Positions 1 to 7,936 of a stretch of 49,982 nucleotides of DNA are shown here, one piece after another (within the stretch, counting starts at the first letter, position 1; every line of letters begins with the position of its first letter). The notes under the pieces were generated by a model. The model did no database searches and had not been told where the DNA came from. It saw only the letters and a program-made list of their open reading frames with translations. The translations under genes were made by a program, and so were the position numbers. Origin of the DNA: an uncultured Prolixibacteraceae bacterium (GTDB lineage Bacteria; Bacteroidota; Bacteroidia; Bacteroidales; Prolixibacteraceae); the NCBI GenBank assembly GCA_913063265.1, contig CAJXZG010000032.1, positions 1 to 49,982 of the forward strand, given 5' to 3'.

Positions 1-329
1 GGCGAAATACTTAATGTTAAAGGATGAATGACACGGTAATTAAATTCTGCACCAACAAAATTGTGTTTGTGGTCATCAAATATTCTTTCATAACCAATAC
101 CGATGCCAAATTTTGACTCCGGAAAATTATATACATAATGAAAGTGAGTGGCAAAGCTAAATTCCTGTGCATTAAAAAAGTAAACCGGTCCGGCTGATAT
201 TCCTATCTCATGAACATGGCGGTGCTCGTTTTCATGCTCGTGATCATGTGCATGTTCATGATGTTCCTGTCCAAATAATATAACATTCAAAAAAGTGAAC
301 AAAGTGACAAACAATAATCTTTTTCTCAT
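1..329 (-). CDS. Partial secreted/outer membrane protein with His-rich N-terminus
   Basis: Only the N-terminal 109 codons are inside the window; the gene runs off the left edge. The ATG is at 329-327 on the minus strand. It opens with a signal peptide (MRKRLLFVTLFTFLNVILFG, then QE), followed by a stretch of about 18 residues dominated by His, Glu and Asp (HEHAHDHEHENEHRH). The rest has alternating aromatic and glycine residues (GISAGPVYFF, FGIGIGYERIF) typical of an outer membrane beta-barrel. His/Asp clusters of this kind often bind Zn, Ni or Cu, so a metal-linked outer membrane protein is plausible, but no family was recognised and the C-terminus is missing. Confidence 0.75.
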   Translation of the reverse strand, partial: MRKRLLFVTLFTFLNVILFGQEHHEHAHDHEHENEHRHVHEIGISAGPVYFFNAQEFSFATHFHYVYNFPESKFGIGIGYERIFDDHKHNFVGAEFNYRVIHPLTLSIS

Positions 330-575
330 TTCTAAATTTTGGTTTTACGAAACAAACAAAAAACACCTTATTTAGTTTATCAATCCTTTATTTCTTTTCT
401 TTTTGTTAATGTTCAGGAAAAGTATTATTTCAATTATGTTTTTAAGCCCAGAAGAAATATATTTAAAAAAACTTTTATTGTGTGAATGGCGATTATTTAC
501 TAAATTTCTACCTGAATTATATTCAACATACAACTACAGACAATTATTTATATTTAACTAATAACCTTTCTAATT

Positions 576-1052
576 ATGAAAAAATTATTTATCCTTTTAA
601 TTTTATTTTCTGCATTTTCCTGTAAAGTAATAGAAGTTAGTTCTGTTTACGATGAAAAGAAGGATTTTTCAAAGTATAAAACATATGCTTTAGACCAGGA
701 GGTTTTTGAATTGTATGTAGCGGAACAATATCGCGATTACTTTCGGGCTGCAATAGATGATAAAATGGCTGACGAAGGACTTACCAAATCTTCAGATCCG
801 GATATGTTAGTGAATGTTTTGCTGGCAGGAGAAAAATTTAGTCCGGTAACAGAGGCGGCAAACAGCTTTTATTACCATGGTTTTACTCAGGGAACTCTTG
901 TTTTAAGTTTTATAGACGAAGAATCAAGAAAAATTATTTGGCAGGGTACAGGAACTAAGTCGATAGTAAAAGATCTTCCGGAATCTAAAGTTGAAGCCAA
1001 CATAAATAATGCAATCAAACAAATTTTAAAGGATTATCCTCCCAAAAATTAG
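576..1052 (+). CDS. DUF4136 domain lipoprotein
   Basis: The 158-residue product begins with a lipoprotein signal peptide whose lipobox ends at Cys16 (LFSAFSC), so it should be lipid-anchored, probably facing the periplasm. The mature part has the DUF4136 pattern: an early 'YDEKKDFSKYKTYAL' strand, a central segment on the solubility of the protein's dimer-like core (DPDMLVNVLL), and a C-terminal 'R-KIIWQGTGTK' strand followed by a helix containing NNAIKQILKDYP. DUF4136 proteins are common Bacteroidota lipoproteins with no firmly known function. It is followed by an intrinsic terminator and appears to be monocistronic. Confidence 0.85.
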   Translation: MKKLFILLILFSAFSCKVIEVSSVYDEKKDFSKYKTYALDQEVFELYVAEQYRDYFRAAIDDKMADEGLTKSSDPDMLVNVLLAGEKFSPVTEAANSFYYHGFTQGTLVLSFIDEESRKIIWQGTGTKSIVKDLPESKVEANINNAIKQILKDYPPKN

Positions 1053-1081
1053 CTGTTAAAAAATATCGCGTAAAAAAATAT

Positions 1082-1124
1082 AAGAGTAATACAGATTTCT
1101 ATAAACTGTTATTACTCTTTTTTG
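1082..1124 (+). terminator. Intrinsic terminator after the DUF4136 gene
   Basis: Inverted repeat AAGAGTAATA (1082-1091) and TATTACTCTT (1110-1119), extended inward by CAG/CTG with one bulge, followed by a run of T. It lies 30 bases after the stop at 1052. Confidence 0.75.
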
Positions 1125-1169
1125 TTTCTTTGACATTTTTACTAAAATTTTTATCAAAAAATATTTTCA

Positions 1170-1823
1170 ATGAAAAAAACTATTCAGTTTGGTGAAAAAG
1201 TAGAGGGATACAATATTCCGGTTTTAAACGAAAGAGAAATACGTGCTGCAGCCGGTATTCTATTTCTTGTGATGTTTATATCTATTCAGCAAGCAGCTTC
1301 GGGTGATTTTACTATGTTAAAATATTCAGTAATTGCCTTCTTAACCGATATGTTAATTCGTGTATTAATCAATCCTAAATATGCCCCCACCCTGATAATC
1401 GGCAGGTTAATAGTCCGAAATCAAACACCTGAATATGTTGGGGCCCGCCAGAAAAAGTTTGCCTGGAAAATTGGGATTGCGCTGGCAAGCATAATGTTTG
1501 TATTAATAGTCATTGTTAACTCCTTTAGTCCGATTACAGGAATAATCTGTTTTGTCTGTTTAATCTTTCTGTTTTTTGAATCGGCATTTGGTATTTGTCT
1601 TGGTTGTAAAACATACCCTTGGTTTTTTGGCAAAGAAAATCTACAATACTGCCCGGGTGAGGTTTGTGATATAAAATCGAGGCATGAAATTCAAAAAACC
1701 ACTTTTAATCAATTTTTAATTGTGTTGGGATATGTTTCTTTAATTGTACTGGTTTACTTTGTATTTGGTAATTCACTTAAGGAGGCACCTTTCGACTTGT
1801 TTGGTTTGAATAGCCATTCATAA
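1170..1823 (+). CDS. DUF4395 family membrane protein
   Basis: A 217-residue integral membrane protein with about four hydrophobic segments (around residues 28-45, 50-65, 97-140 and 180-200). The diagnostic feature is a cysteine pair, CLGCKTYPW, after the third membrane region, and a further conserved-looking CPGEVC near residue 165. This CLGC signature is typical of DUF4395, whose members often sit beside thioredoxin or rhodanese-type sulfur proteins, suggesting a redox or sulfur role; no such neighbour is present here. Function unknown. Confidence 0.8.
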   Translation: MKKTIQFGEKVEGYNIPVLNEREIRAAAGILFLVMFISIQQAASGDFTMLKYSVIAFLTDMLIRVLINPKYAPTLIIGRLIVRNQTPEYVGARQKKFAWKIGIALASIMFVLIVIVNSFSPITGIICFVCLIFLFFESAFGICLGCKTYPWFFGKENLQYCPGEVCDIKSRHEIQKTTFNQFLIVLGYVSLIVLVYFVFGNSLKEAPFDLFGLNSHS

Positions 1824-1931
1824 AAGGCAAAATGCAGCAGCTATTAAAGCCCAAAAACCTGATTTTCAATTTAAAAGAATAATACTTTCAAAAAATTTGT
1901 AAAAACTGCTAAATATCATGTCAAAAATTTT

Positions 1932-1951
1932 TACCGTTAACGTTAACGGTA
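1932..1951. promoter_or_regulatory. 20-bp perfect palindrome, candidate operator of pnt operon
   Basis: TACCGTTAACGTTAACGGTA is its own reverse complement. It ends 12 bases upstream of a TAnnTTTG -7 box, so a protein bound here would cover the -33 region. The AACGTT core resembles LacI-family operators in general form. The identity of the regulator is not visible in this window. Confidence 0.6.
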
Positions 1952-1963
1952 TTTTATTTTTAT

Positions 1964-1971
1964 TAGCTTTG
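1964..1971 (+). promoter_or_regulatory. Promoter -7 box for pntAA
   Basis: TAGCTTTG is an exact match to the Bacteroidota sigma factor -7 consensus TAnnTTTG. It would start transcription near 1978, giving a leader of about 20 bases before the pntAA ATG at 2001. Confidence 0.6.
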
Positions 1972-2000
1972 CTTGCAAAATTTAATCAAAATCTAATTAT

Positions 2001-3131
2001 ATGATTCTAGGCTTATTAAAGGAACATGGTAACGAAACCCGAGTAGCCTTACTTCCCGAAATAGTAAAGACCTTTATCGATTTAAAAGTTGAGGTCTGGG
2101 TTGAGAAAGGTGCCGGGGAAACTGCATTTGCAAAAGATGCCGATTACGAAGCCGTTGGAGCGAAAACTGTATCGCGAAAAGATGTCTTCGATAAGGCCGA
2201 AGTTTTACTACAAATTCAGCCACCGGCTGATGGAGATACTCAGAAAATTAAGGATAACCAGGTTTGGATCAGTGCCTTTAACCCATTGTGGGATACAGAC
2301 CTTGTTAAAGAATTTCTTAAAAAAGGCACTACCACTTTTAGTCTTGATCTTATTCCACGTACAACCCGTGCACAAGCTATGGATATTTTATCTTCCATGG
2401 CAACAGTTTCAGGTTATATGGCGGTATTGGAAGCTGCAATTAAATTACCAACATTCTTCCCGATGTTTATGACAGCAGCCGGAACAATCCGTCCGGCCAA
2501 CGTTTTAATTCTGGGAGCCGGTGTTGCAGGATTGCAGGCCATCGCTACTTCGCGTAAACTTGGTGCTCAGGTACAGGTTTTTGATGTACGTTCAGCAGTA
2601 AAAGAAGAAGTAATGAGTTTGGGTGGTAAGTTTGTTGAAGTAGAAGGTGCTACCGAAGACAAAGCTGCAGGTGGTTATGCGGTTGAGCAAACCGAAGCGT
2701 TTAAGAAAAAACAACAGGAAGCCATTAATGCAGTAGCAGCAAAATCAAATGTTGTGATTTGTACTGCACAGATACCGGGTAGAAAAGCTCCTTTACTGAT
2801 TCCTAAAACAGCGGTAGAATCGATGAAACCGGGATCTGTAATTATCGATTTGGCAGCATCAACTGGAGGGAATTGCGAATTGACAAAAAATGATGAAACT
2901 ATCGAACACAATGGAGTAAGCATTATCGGTCAATCTAACTATCCTGCTCAAATGCCAGTCGATGCCAGTCGTATGTTTGGCAAAAATGTACTAAATTTTA
3001 TGAAACTTATAATTGGCGAAGAGGGTCAGTTAAATCTCAATTTTGAGGATGATATTGTAAAAGGAACCTGCATCACACATGCAAAAGAAATTTACAACGA
3101 ACGTGTTAAATCAGTAATCGAAAAAGCATAA
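2001..3131 (+). CDS. pntAA: NAD(P) transhydrogenase subunit alpha, part 1 (NAD(H)-binding)
   Basis: The 376-residue soluble dI component of proton-translocating transhydrogenase, which binds NAD(H) and exchanges hydride with NADP(H) held by subunit beta. It belongs to the alanine dehydrogenase/PNT superfamily: N-terminal AlaDh/PNT domain starting MILGLLKEHGNETRVALLPE, then a Rossmann fold with the dinucleotide motif VLILGAGVAGLQAI and the mobile-loop region after QIPGRKAPLL. It lacks membrane segments, matching the split PntAA form rather than the fused E. coli PntA. pntAB follows after 5 bases and pntB 6 bases further, so the three are one operon that uses the proton gradient to make NADPH. 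Confidence 0.95.
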   Translation: MILGLLKEHGNETRVALLPEIVKTFIDLKVEVWVEKGAGETAFAKDADYEAVGAKTVSRKDVFDKAEVLLQIQPPADGDTQKIKDNQVWISAFNPLWDTDLVKEFLKKGTTTFSLDLIPRTTRAQAMDILSSMATVSGYMAVLEAAIKLPTFFPMFMTAAGTIRPANVLILGAGVAGLQAIATSRKLGAQVQVFDVRSAVKEEVMSLGGKFVEVEGATEDKAAGGYAVEQTEAFKKKQQEAINAVAAKSNVVICTAQIPGRKAPLLIPKTAVESMKPGSVIIDLAASTGGNCELTKNDETIEHNGVSIIGQSNYPAQMPVDASRMFGKNVLNFMKLIIGEEGQLNLNFEDDIVKGTCITHAKEIYNERVKSVIEKA

Positions 3132-3136
3132 CAGAT

Positions 3137-3451
3137 ATGGAACAAATATTAACTTTTTTCTTCGAATACAAAGAAGCGATTTTTATTATCGCACTATCCA
3201 TATTTGTGGGTATTGAAGTGATTTCCAATGTACCATCAGTTTTGCACACTCCCCTGATGTCGGGAGCTAATGCAATTAGTGGTGTAATTATTATCGGAGG
3301 TATTATTTTGGTTGGTCATGCCGACCTTTCAAAATTTTCGTTAAACCTTGTACTGGGTATTCTGGCTTTAATTTTCGGAACCCTGAATGTAGTTGGCGGA
3401 TTTGCCGTAACCGACAGAATGCTTGAAATGTTTAAAAAGAAAAAAAAGTAG
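3137..3451 (+). CDS. pntAB: NAD(P) transhydrogenase subunit alpha, part 2 (membrane)
   Basis: A 104-residue membrane protein with three hydrophobic helices, matching the transmembrane tail of PntA that is encoded separately in this type of operon. It contains the conserved stretch IFVGIEVISNVPSVLHTPLMSG, which is characteristic of the family. It assembles with PntB to form the proton channel (dII). It sits 5 bases after pntAA and 6 bases before pntB, consistent with translational coupling. Confidence 0.93.
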   Translation: MEQILTFFFEYKEAIFIIALSIFVGIEVISNVPSVLHTPLMSGANAISGVIIIGGIILVGHADLSKFSLNLVLGILALIFGTLNVVGGFAVTDRMLEMFKKKKK

Positions 3452-3457
3452 GAAATC

Positions 3458-4900
3458 ATGGATAAAGTATTAGGAATAGTAGATGGTATTGAATTTACCA
3501 TAGGAGACTCAATATTAGAATTAAGTTACCTGGTTGCCGCACTTTTATTTGTTTTTGGATTAAAATTACTTTCACATCCTGAAACCGCGCGAAGGGGAAA
3601 TTTATGGGCTGCCGGCGGAATGGGCCTGGCAATGCTTACAACATTATTACTTCATAAAGATGGAAATGGCAGCGGTATTCCATTAACCAATGTATGGATT
3701 ATCCTTGCGGCTATTGGCGTTGGCTCGGCGATTGGTTGGATTGTTGCCAGAAAAGTAAAAATGACCGCTATGCCACAGTTGGTATCTATTTATAACGCAA
3801 CAGGTGGTGCAGCTTCAATGTTGGTGGCACTGTTGGAATATCCAAATGCCATTGCAGGAGACATCGGTTCAATTTTAGTAACTGTTCTCGGACTAATTAT
3901 CGGTACAATTGCATTTAGCGGAAGTATTATTGCATTTGCAAAACTCGACGGACGGGTTGGAGATATCATGAAACCATTTATGACTTATATCAACCTGGTT
4001 CTGTTAATCGTCACTTTAGGTTTGGGAGTGTATATCGTAATTTCTCCAAATCCGCCTGCAGAAATGATTTGGGCAATTTACACCTTGCTGGCACTTGCCT
4101 TAATTTATGGTATAATGTTCGTTATGCCGATTGGTGGTGCCGATATGCCGGTTGTAATTTCCTTGCTGAATTCTTTAACAGGAATTGCAGCTGCCATGGC
4201 CGGTTTTATTTACAACAACCAGGCGATGATTCTGGGAGGTATTCTTGTAGGTGCTGCCGGAATGATTCTGACCATGCTGATGTGTAAAGCCATGAATCGC
4301 TCCTTATTAAATGTAATTATTGGTGCCTTTGGTGGTGGCGGTGCTGCCGGTCCGGGTGGTGAACAGGGAACAATTAAGGAAATTACCTTAAGCGATGCTT
4401 CTGTTCTTTTGAGCTACTCACAAAAAGTAGTGGTAATTCCGGGTTATGGTTTGGCTGTTGCGCAGGCACAACACATAGCTCACGAACTGGATGCCTTACT
4501 GGAGAGTAAAGGAGTGGAAGTAAAATATGCAATTCATCCGGTTGCCGGACGTATGCCGGGACATATGAATGTTTTGCTGGCTGAAGCAGATGTCCCTTAC
4601 GAACAACTGGTAGAAATGGATGATATTAATCCGGATATGTCAAATGTTGATGTGGCGATTGTAGTTGGTGCCAACGATGTGGTAAATCCTGCTGCCTACG
4701 ATGATCCTAGTAGCCCGATTTATGGTATGCCAATCATCGATGCTCATCTTGCAAAAAATATCATTATTATGAAACGAGGTATGGGTAAAGGTTATGCAGG
4801 AATTGAAAACTTCCTGTTCTTTAATGAAAAAACCCGTATGCTGTTTGGCGATGCCAAAAGCTCGATTACCAAGTTGGTGAATGAGATAAAGAATATGTAG
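3458..4900 (+). CDS. pntB: NAD(P) transhydrogenase subunit beta
   Basis: At 480 residues this is full length for PntB. The first about 270 residues hold multiple membrane helices with glycine-rich turns; the C-terminal dIII domain binds NADP(H) and shows the family motifs VVIPGYGLAVAQAQH, YAIHPVAGRMPGHMNVLLAEA and VVGANDVVNPAA. It completes the proton-translocating transhydrogenase that couples hydride transfer from NADH to NADP+ with proton movement across the inner membrane. Two hairpins follow the stop codon. Confidence 0.95.
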   Translation: MDKVLGIVDGIEFTIGDSILELSYLVAALLFVFGLKLLSHPETARRGNLWAAGGMGLAMLTTLLLHKDGNGSGIPLTNVWIILAAIGVGSAIGWIVARKVKMTAMPQLVSIYNATGGAASMLVALLEYPNAIAGDIGSILVTVLGLIIGTIAFSGSIIAFAKLDGRVGDIMKPFMTYINLVLLIVTLGLGVYIVISPNPPAEMIWAIYTLLALALIYGIMFVMPIGGADMPVVISLLNSLTGIAAAMAGFIYNNQAMILGGILVGAAGMILTMLMCKAMNRSLLNVIIGAFGGGGAAGPGGEQGTIKEITLSDASVLLSYSQKVVVIPGYGLAVAQAQHIAHELDALLESKGVEVKYAIHPVAGRMPGHMNVLLAEADVPYEQLVEMDDINPDMSNVDVAIVVGANDVVNPAAYDDPSSPIYGMPIIDAHLAKNIIIMKRGMGKGYAGIENFLFFNEKTRMLFGDAKSSITKLVNEIKNM

Positions 4901-4963
4901 CTGGCTCTGAGCAAAGAGCCAGGATCAAGGAGAAAACCATTCGAGTTATCGGATGGTTTTTTT
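4901..4963 (+). terminator. Hairpin plus intrinsic terminator after pntB
   Basis: The first hairpin, CTGGCTCT (4901-4908) with AGAGCCAG (4915-4922), starts immediately after the stop. The second, 4933-4960, has a 12-pair stem (AAAACCATTCGA with TCGGATGGTTTT, one G-U pair) and a GTTA loop, and runs into a T-rich tract. The second is a good intrinsic terminator. Confidence 0.85.
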
Positions 4964-5145
4964 CTTTTATCATATAATATTGAAGCGGAATTTTTTGATG
5001 TCTTAGAAAAAAAATTCTCCGGGAAGAAGAAAAGTAGTCAGGAATTTAGAAGTTTGTTTAATTGATTAACAGTTGATTGCAAGTTTCAATTACAAAAATG
5101 CTTTTTTTTTGCTGATTGCATTCACTATCTTTAAAAGAAAATCTT

Positions 5146-5676
5146 ATGAGGTATCTTACTCTTTTTGTTTTTCTGGCATTTACTTTTAATATTTCTGCTC
5201 AAAAACTCTACGATTACAGTGTTGAAAAAAGAATCAAAGAACTTGGTATTGAATTAACAACACCGGCACAACCTGTTGCAAACTATGTGGGTGCTATTCG
5301 GTCAGGGACTTTAATATTTCTTTCAGGAAAAATATCAAAAGACCAAAACGGAGAATTAATAAAAGGAAAGCTGGGTAAGGATTTAACAGTTGAACAAGGT
5401 TATGAAGCAGCAAAAAACTGTGGTATTTCTATTCTGTCAACCTTAAAAGAAGAGTTGGGAGATTTAAACAAAGTGGTTCGAATAGTTAAAGTTACCGGAT
5501 ATGTAAATTCTGATCCAAATTTTACAGACCAGTCAAAGGTGGTAAATGGTTTCTCCGACTTAATGGTTGAGGTTTTTGGCAAAAGAGGGAAACATGCCAG
5601 GGCAGCAATTGGAGTGGCATCCTTACCACTTGGTGTGGCTGTGGAGGTGGAAATGATTGTGGAAGCAAGGCCATAA
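5146..5676 (+). CDS. Exported RidA/YjgF-family protein
   Basis: The body matches the RidA (YjgF/YER057c/UK114) fold: PVANYVGAIRSGTLIFLSGK, a helix after EQGYEAAKNC, and the C-terminal signature GKRGKHARAAIGVASLPLGVAVEVEMIVEA with the conserved Arg near RAAIGV that contacts imine/enamine substrates in RidA. Cytosolic RidA is about 125-130 residues; here an extra N-terminal signal peptide (MRYLTLFVFLAFTFNISAQ) points to export. I chose the ATG at 5146 rather than 5116 because it starts the signal peptide directly, and a TATCTTTA near-promoter box (5126-5133) overlaps the longer start region. The substrate of an exported member is unknown. Confidence 0.85.
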   Translation: MRYLTLFVFLAFTFNISAQKLYDYSVEKRIKELGIELTTPAQPVANYVGAIRSGTLIFLSGKISKDQNGELIKGKLGKDLTVEQGYEAAKNCGISILSTLKEELGDLNKVVRIVKVTGYVNSDPNFTDQSKVVNGFSDLMVEVFGKRGKHARAAIGVASLPLGVAVEVEMIVEARP

Positions 5677-5826
5677 TACCGGTGAAATATTTTTTCTGTA
5701 AACAAGTAAAACTCCATTTTTATTCTATACTTTTCATCCCGGAAAATTGAATAACTTTCAATGAACACAAAAGATTTATCAGCATAAGATACTTCTTAAT
5801 TATAAACACTTTTATCTTGTTGGAAT

Positions 5827-7365
5827 ATGGAAATGAAAGATATTGAAAACATTGAACTTACCTACCTGAGTCTTGATGATTATGAAGAGTTAAAGGAGGC
5901 GATGATTGCGGCATATAAAACCATGCCCGATGCTTATTGGAGAGAAAAACAAATCAAGACATTAATCAATAAATTTCCGGAAGGACAAGCTGTTATAAAA
6001 ATAAACAACGAATTGGCTGGATGTGCGCTTTCGATTATTGTGGATTATAAAAAATTCGAGAATAAACATACCTATAAACAAATTACCGGTAACCATACCT
6101 TTAATACACACACTGCCGACGGTGATATGTTATATGGCATTGATGTTTTTATTAAACCGGAATTCCGCGGATTGCGTTTAGGCCGAAGATTATACGACTA
6201 CCGCAAGGAACTTTGTGAGCGATTAAATCTGAAAGGAATTGCATTTGGAGGCAGAATTCCGAATTACCACAAATATTCTGATTCGATGACACCTAAACAA
6301 TACATCGAGAAAGTAAGAAAAAAAGAAATTCACGATCCGGTTTTAAACTTCCAGGTATCCAACGATTTTCACCCAAGCAAAATATTAAAAAACTATCTCG
6401 AAGGAGATGAGGCTTCCAATGAATATGCAGTTTTACTGGAATGGGATAACATATATTACGAAAAGGAGCAGGCCACACCCGGTGTTGTAAAGAAAATGGT
6501 TCGCCTGGGATTGATTCAGTGGCAAATGAGGCCTTACAAAAATATGGAAGAATTACTGCAGCAAGCAGAGTTTTTTGTAGATGCTGTTTCCGGCTACAGG
6601 TCAGACTTTGCTTTGTTCCCCGAGTTTTTTGATGCACCGTTGATGGCTGAAGATAATCATTTGTCGGAGCCGGAGGCAATTCGAAAACTGGCAGTGCATA
6701 CGCCTACAATAGTTCAGCGACTTTCAGAATTGGCCATTTCATACAATATCAATATTATTACCGGCAGTCTGCCCGAAGTTGTAGATAATAACCTGTATAA
6801 TGTGGGATATTTATGCAGGCGGGATGGAACAATGGACCGCTATGTAAAACTACATGTAACACCTGACGAAGTAAAGGTTTGGGGTATGGAAAAAGGCAAT
6901 GAACTCAAAGTTCTGGACACCGATTGTGGAAAAATAGGAGTGCTGATTTGTTACGATGTGGAATTTCCGGAATTGAGCCGTTTGCTTGCTGACGAAGGTA
7001 TGGATATACTTTTTGTACCCTTTCTGACCGATACACAAAATGGTTATTCACGGGTGAGAAACTGTGCCCAGGCACGTGCCATCGAAAATGAATGTTATGT
7101 GGCCATTGCTGGCAGCGTAGGTAACCTGCCCAAAGTACATAATATGGACATTCAATATGCACAATCAATGGTATTTACTCCCTGCGATTTTGCTTTCCCT
7201 GCCAATGGTATAAAAGCCGAAGCTACTCCCAATACAGAAATGATTGTGATAGCTGACCTGGATATAGATTTATTGCGCGAGTTAAATCAGTTTGGAAGTG
7301 TACGAAATTTAAAAGACAGACGAAAAGATATCTATCAGCTAAAAATGGTCAACAGGAATGGGTGA
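5827..7365 (+). CDS. Fused GNAT acetyltransferase and nitrilase-family amidohydrolase
   Basis: A 512-residue two-domain enzyme. Residues about 8-210 are a GNAT acetyltransferase, with the acetyl-CoA pyrophosphate loop RGLRLGRRL at 114-122. Residues about 228-505 are a carbon-nitrogen hydrolase with the expected catalytic triad: Glu266 in FPEFF, Lys341 in DRYVKLH and Cys375 in GVLICYDVEFPE. The pairing of acetylation and amide hydrolysis in one chain is a known architecture, but its substrate is not established. The last 8 bases overlap the start of the next gene, so the two are probably translationally coupled. Start codon: an in-frame ATG at 5833 is an alternative. Confidence 0.92.
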   Translation: MEMKDIENIELTYLSLDDYEELKEAMIAAYKTMPDAYWREKQIKTLINKFPEGQAVIKINNELAGCALSIIVDYKKFENKHTYKQITGNHTFNTHTADGDMLYGIDVFIKPEFRGLRLGRRLYDYRKELCERLNLKGIAFGGRIPNYHKYSDSMTPKQYIEKVRKKEIHDPVLNFQVSNDFHPSKILKNYLEGDEASNEYAVLLEWDNIYYEKEQATPGVVKKMVRLGLIQWQMRPYKNMEELLQQAEFFVDAVSGYRSDFALFPEFFDAPLMAEDNHLSEPEAIRKLAVHTPTIVQRLSELAISYNINIITGSLPEVVDNNLYNVGYLCRRDGTMDRYVKLHVTPDEVKVWGMEKGNELKVLDTDCGKIGVLICYDVEFPELSRLLADEGMDILFVPFLTDTQNGYSRVRNCAQARAIENECYVAIAGSVGNLPKVHNMDIQYAQSMVFTPCDFAFPANGIKAEATPNTEMIVIADLDIDLLRELNQFGSVRNLKDRRKDIYQLKMVNRNG

Positions 7366-7819
7366 GCTTAATGAATTAAAACAAATACTTTTAACTCAGC
7401 TTCAGAAGCTTGTCCAGGACAAAATTGACAATGCTTTAAATTCAATTGAATCAGCAAAAGAAGCCCGGGATAATGAAACCAAAAGTAGTGTTGGCGATAA
7501 GTACGAGACCGGCCGGGCTATGATGCAGTTTGAAATTGAAAAGAACAAAGTCCAGCTTTCTAAAGCAAACCAACTGAAAAACGACCTTGCAAAAATTGAT
7601 GTAGGCAAAATATTTCAAAGAGTGGAATTTGGCAGTATTGTCATTACTAAAAATGGCAATTATTTTATTTCAATCGGATTAGGTAAAGTAGCGCTTGGAA
7701 ATGAATCTTTTTTCTGCATCTCTGCCGCTTCACCCATCGGAAAAATTTTGATGGGGAAAACTGTTGGTGACAAAATCAATTTCCAGGGAAAAAAGATTGA
7801 GATTACAGACATAATGTAA
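7358..7819 (+). CDS. GreA/GreB-like C-terminal domain protein
   Basis: A 153-residue protein with an N-terminal charged coiled coil (about residues 1-75, including AMMQFEIEKNKVQ) and a small C-terminal beta domain resembling the FKBP-like domain of transcript-cleavage factors GreA/GreB (GSIVITKNGNYFISIG, SPIGKILMGKTVGDKI). In related genomes this family is sometimes mislabelled 3-oxoacyl-ACP synthase, which the sequence does not support. It is shorter at the coiled-coil tip than a true GreA and I do not see a conserved acidic tip pair, so transcript cleavage activity is doubtful. It overlaps the preceding GNAT-nitrilase gene by 8 bases. Confidence 0.75.
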   Translation: MGELNELKQILLTQLQKLVQDKIDNALNSIESAKEARDNETKSSVGDKYETGRAMMQFEIEKNKVQLSKANQLKNDLAKIDVGKIFQRVEFGSIVITKNGNYFISIGLGKVALGNESFFCISAASPIGKILMGKTVGDKINFQGKKIEITDIM

Positions 7820-7904
7820 GCCCACATTATTTCATGTTTCACGGAAGAGCTGACCATGCCTGGATACTTGATACTGGATAACGAATAATGGGTACTGGTG
7901 GTGT

Positions 7905-7932
7905 CTTCCGACTTCCGACTTCCGACCTCCGA
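7905..7932. repeat. 7-bp tandem repeat, four units
   Basis: Units CTTCCGA at 7905, 7912 and 7919, then variant CCTCCGA at 7926, in the gap between two converging genes. No clear terminator is visible in this gap. Confidence 0.8.
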
Positions 7933-7936
7933 CTTT

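Noticed and set aside
2089..2472. 127-codon plus-strand ORF inside pntAA
   Set aside because: Wrong frame shadow of pntAA; no family, and pntAA is intact.
6293..6679. 128-codon minus-strand ORF
   Set aside because: Lies wholly inside the GNAT-nitrilase gene, whose motifs confirm the plus-strand frame.
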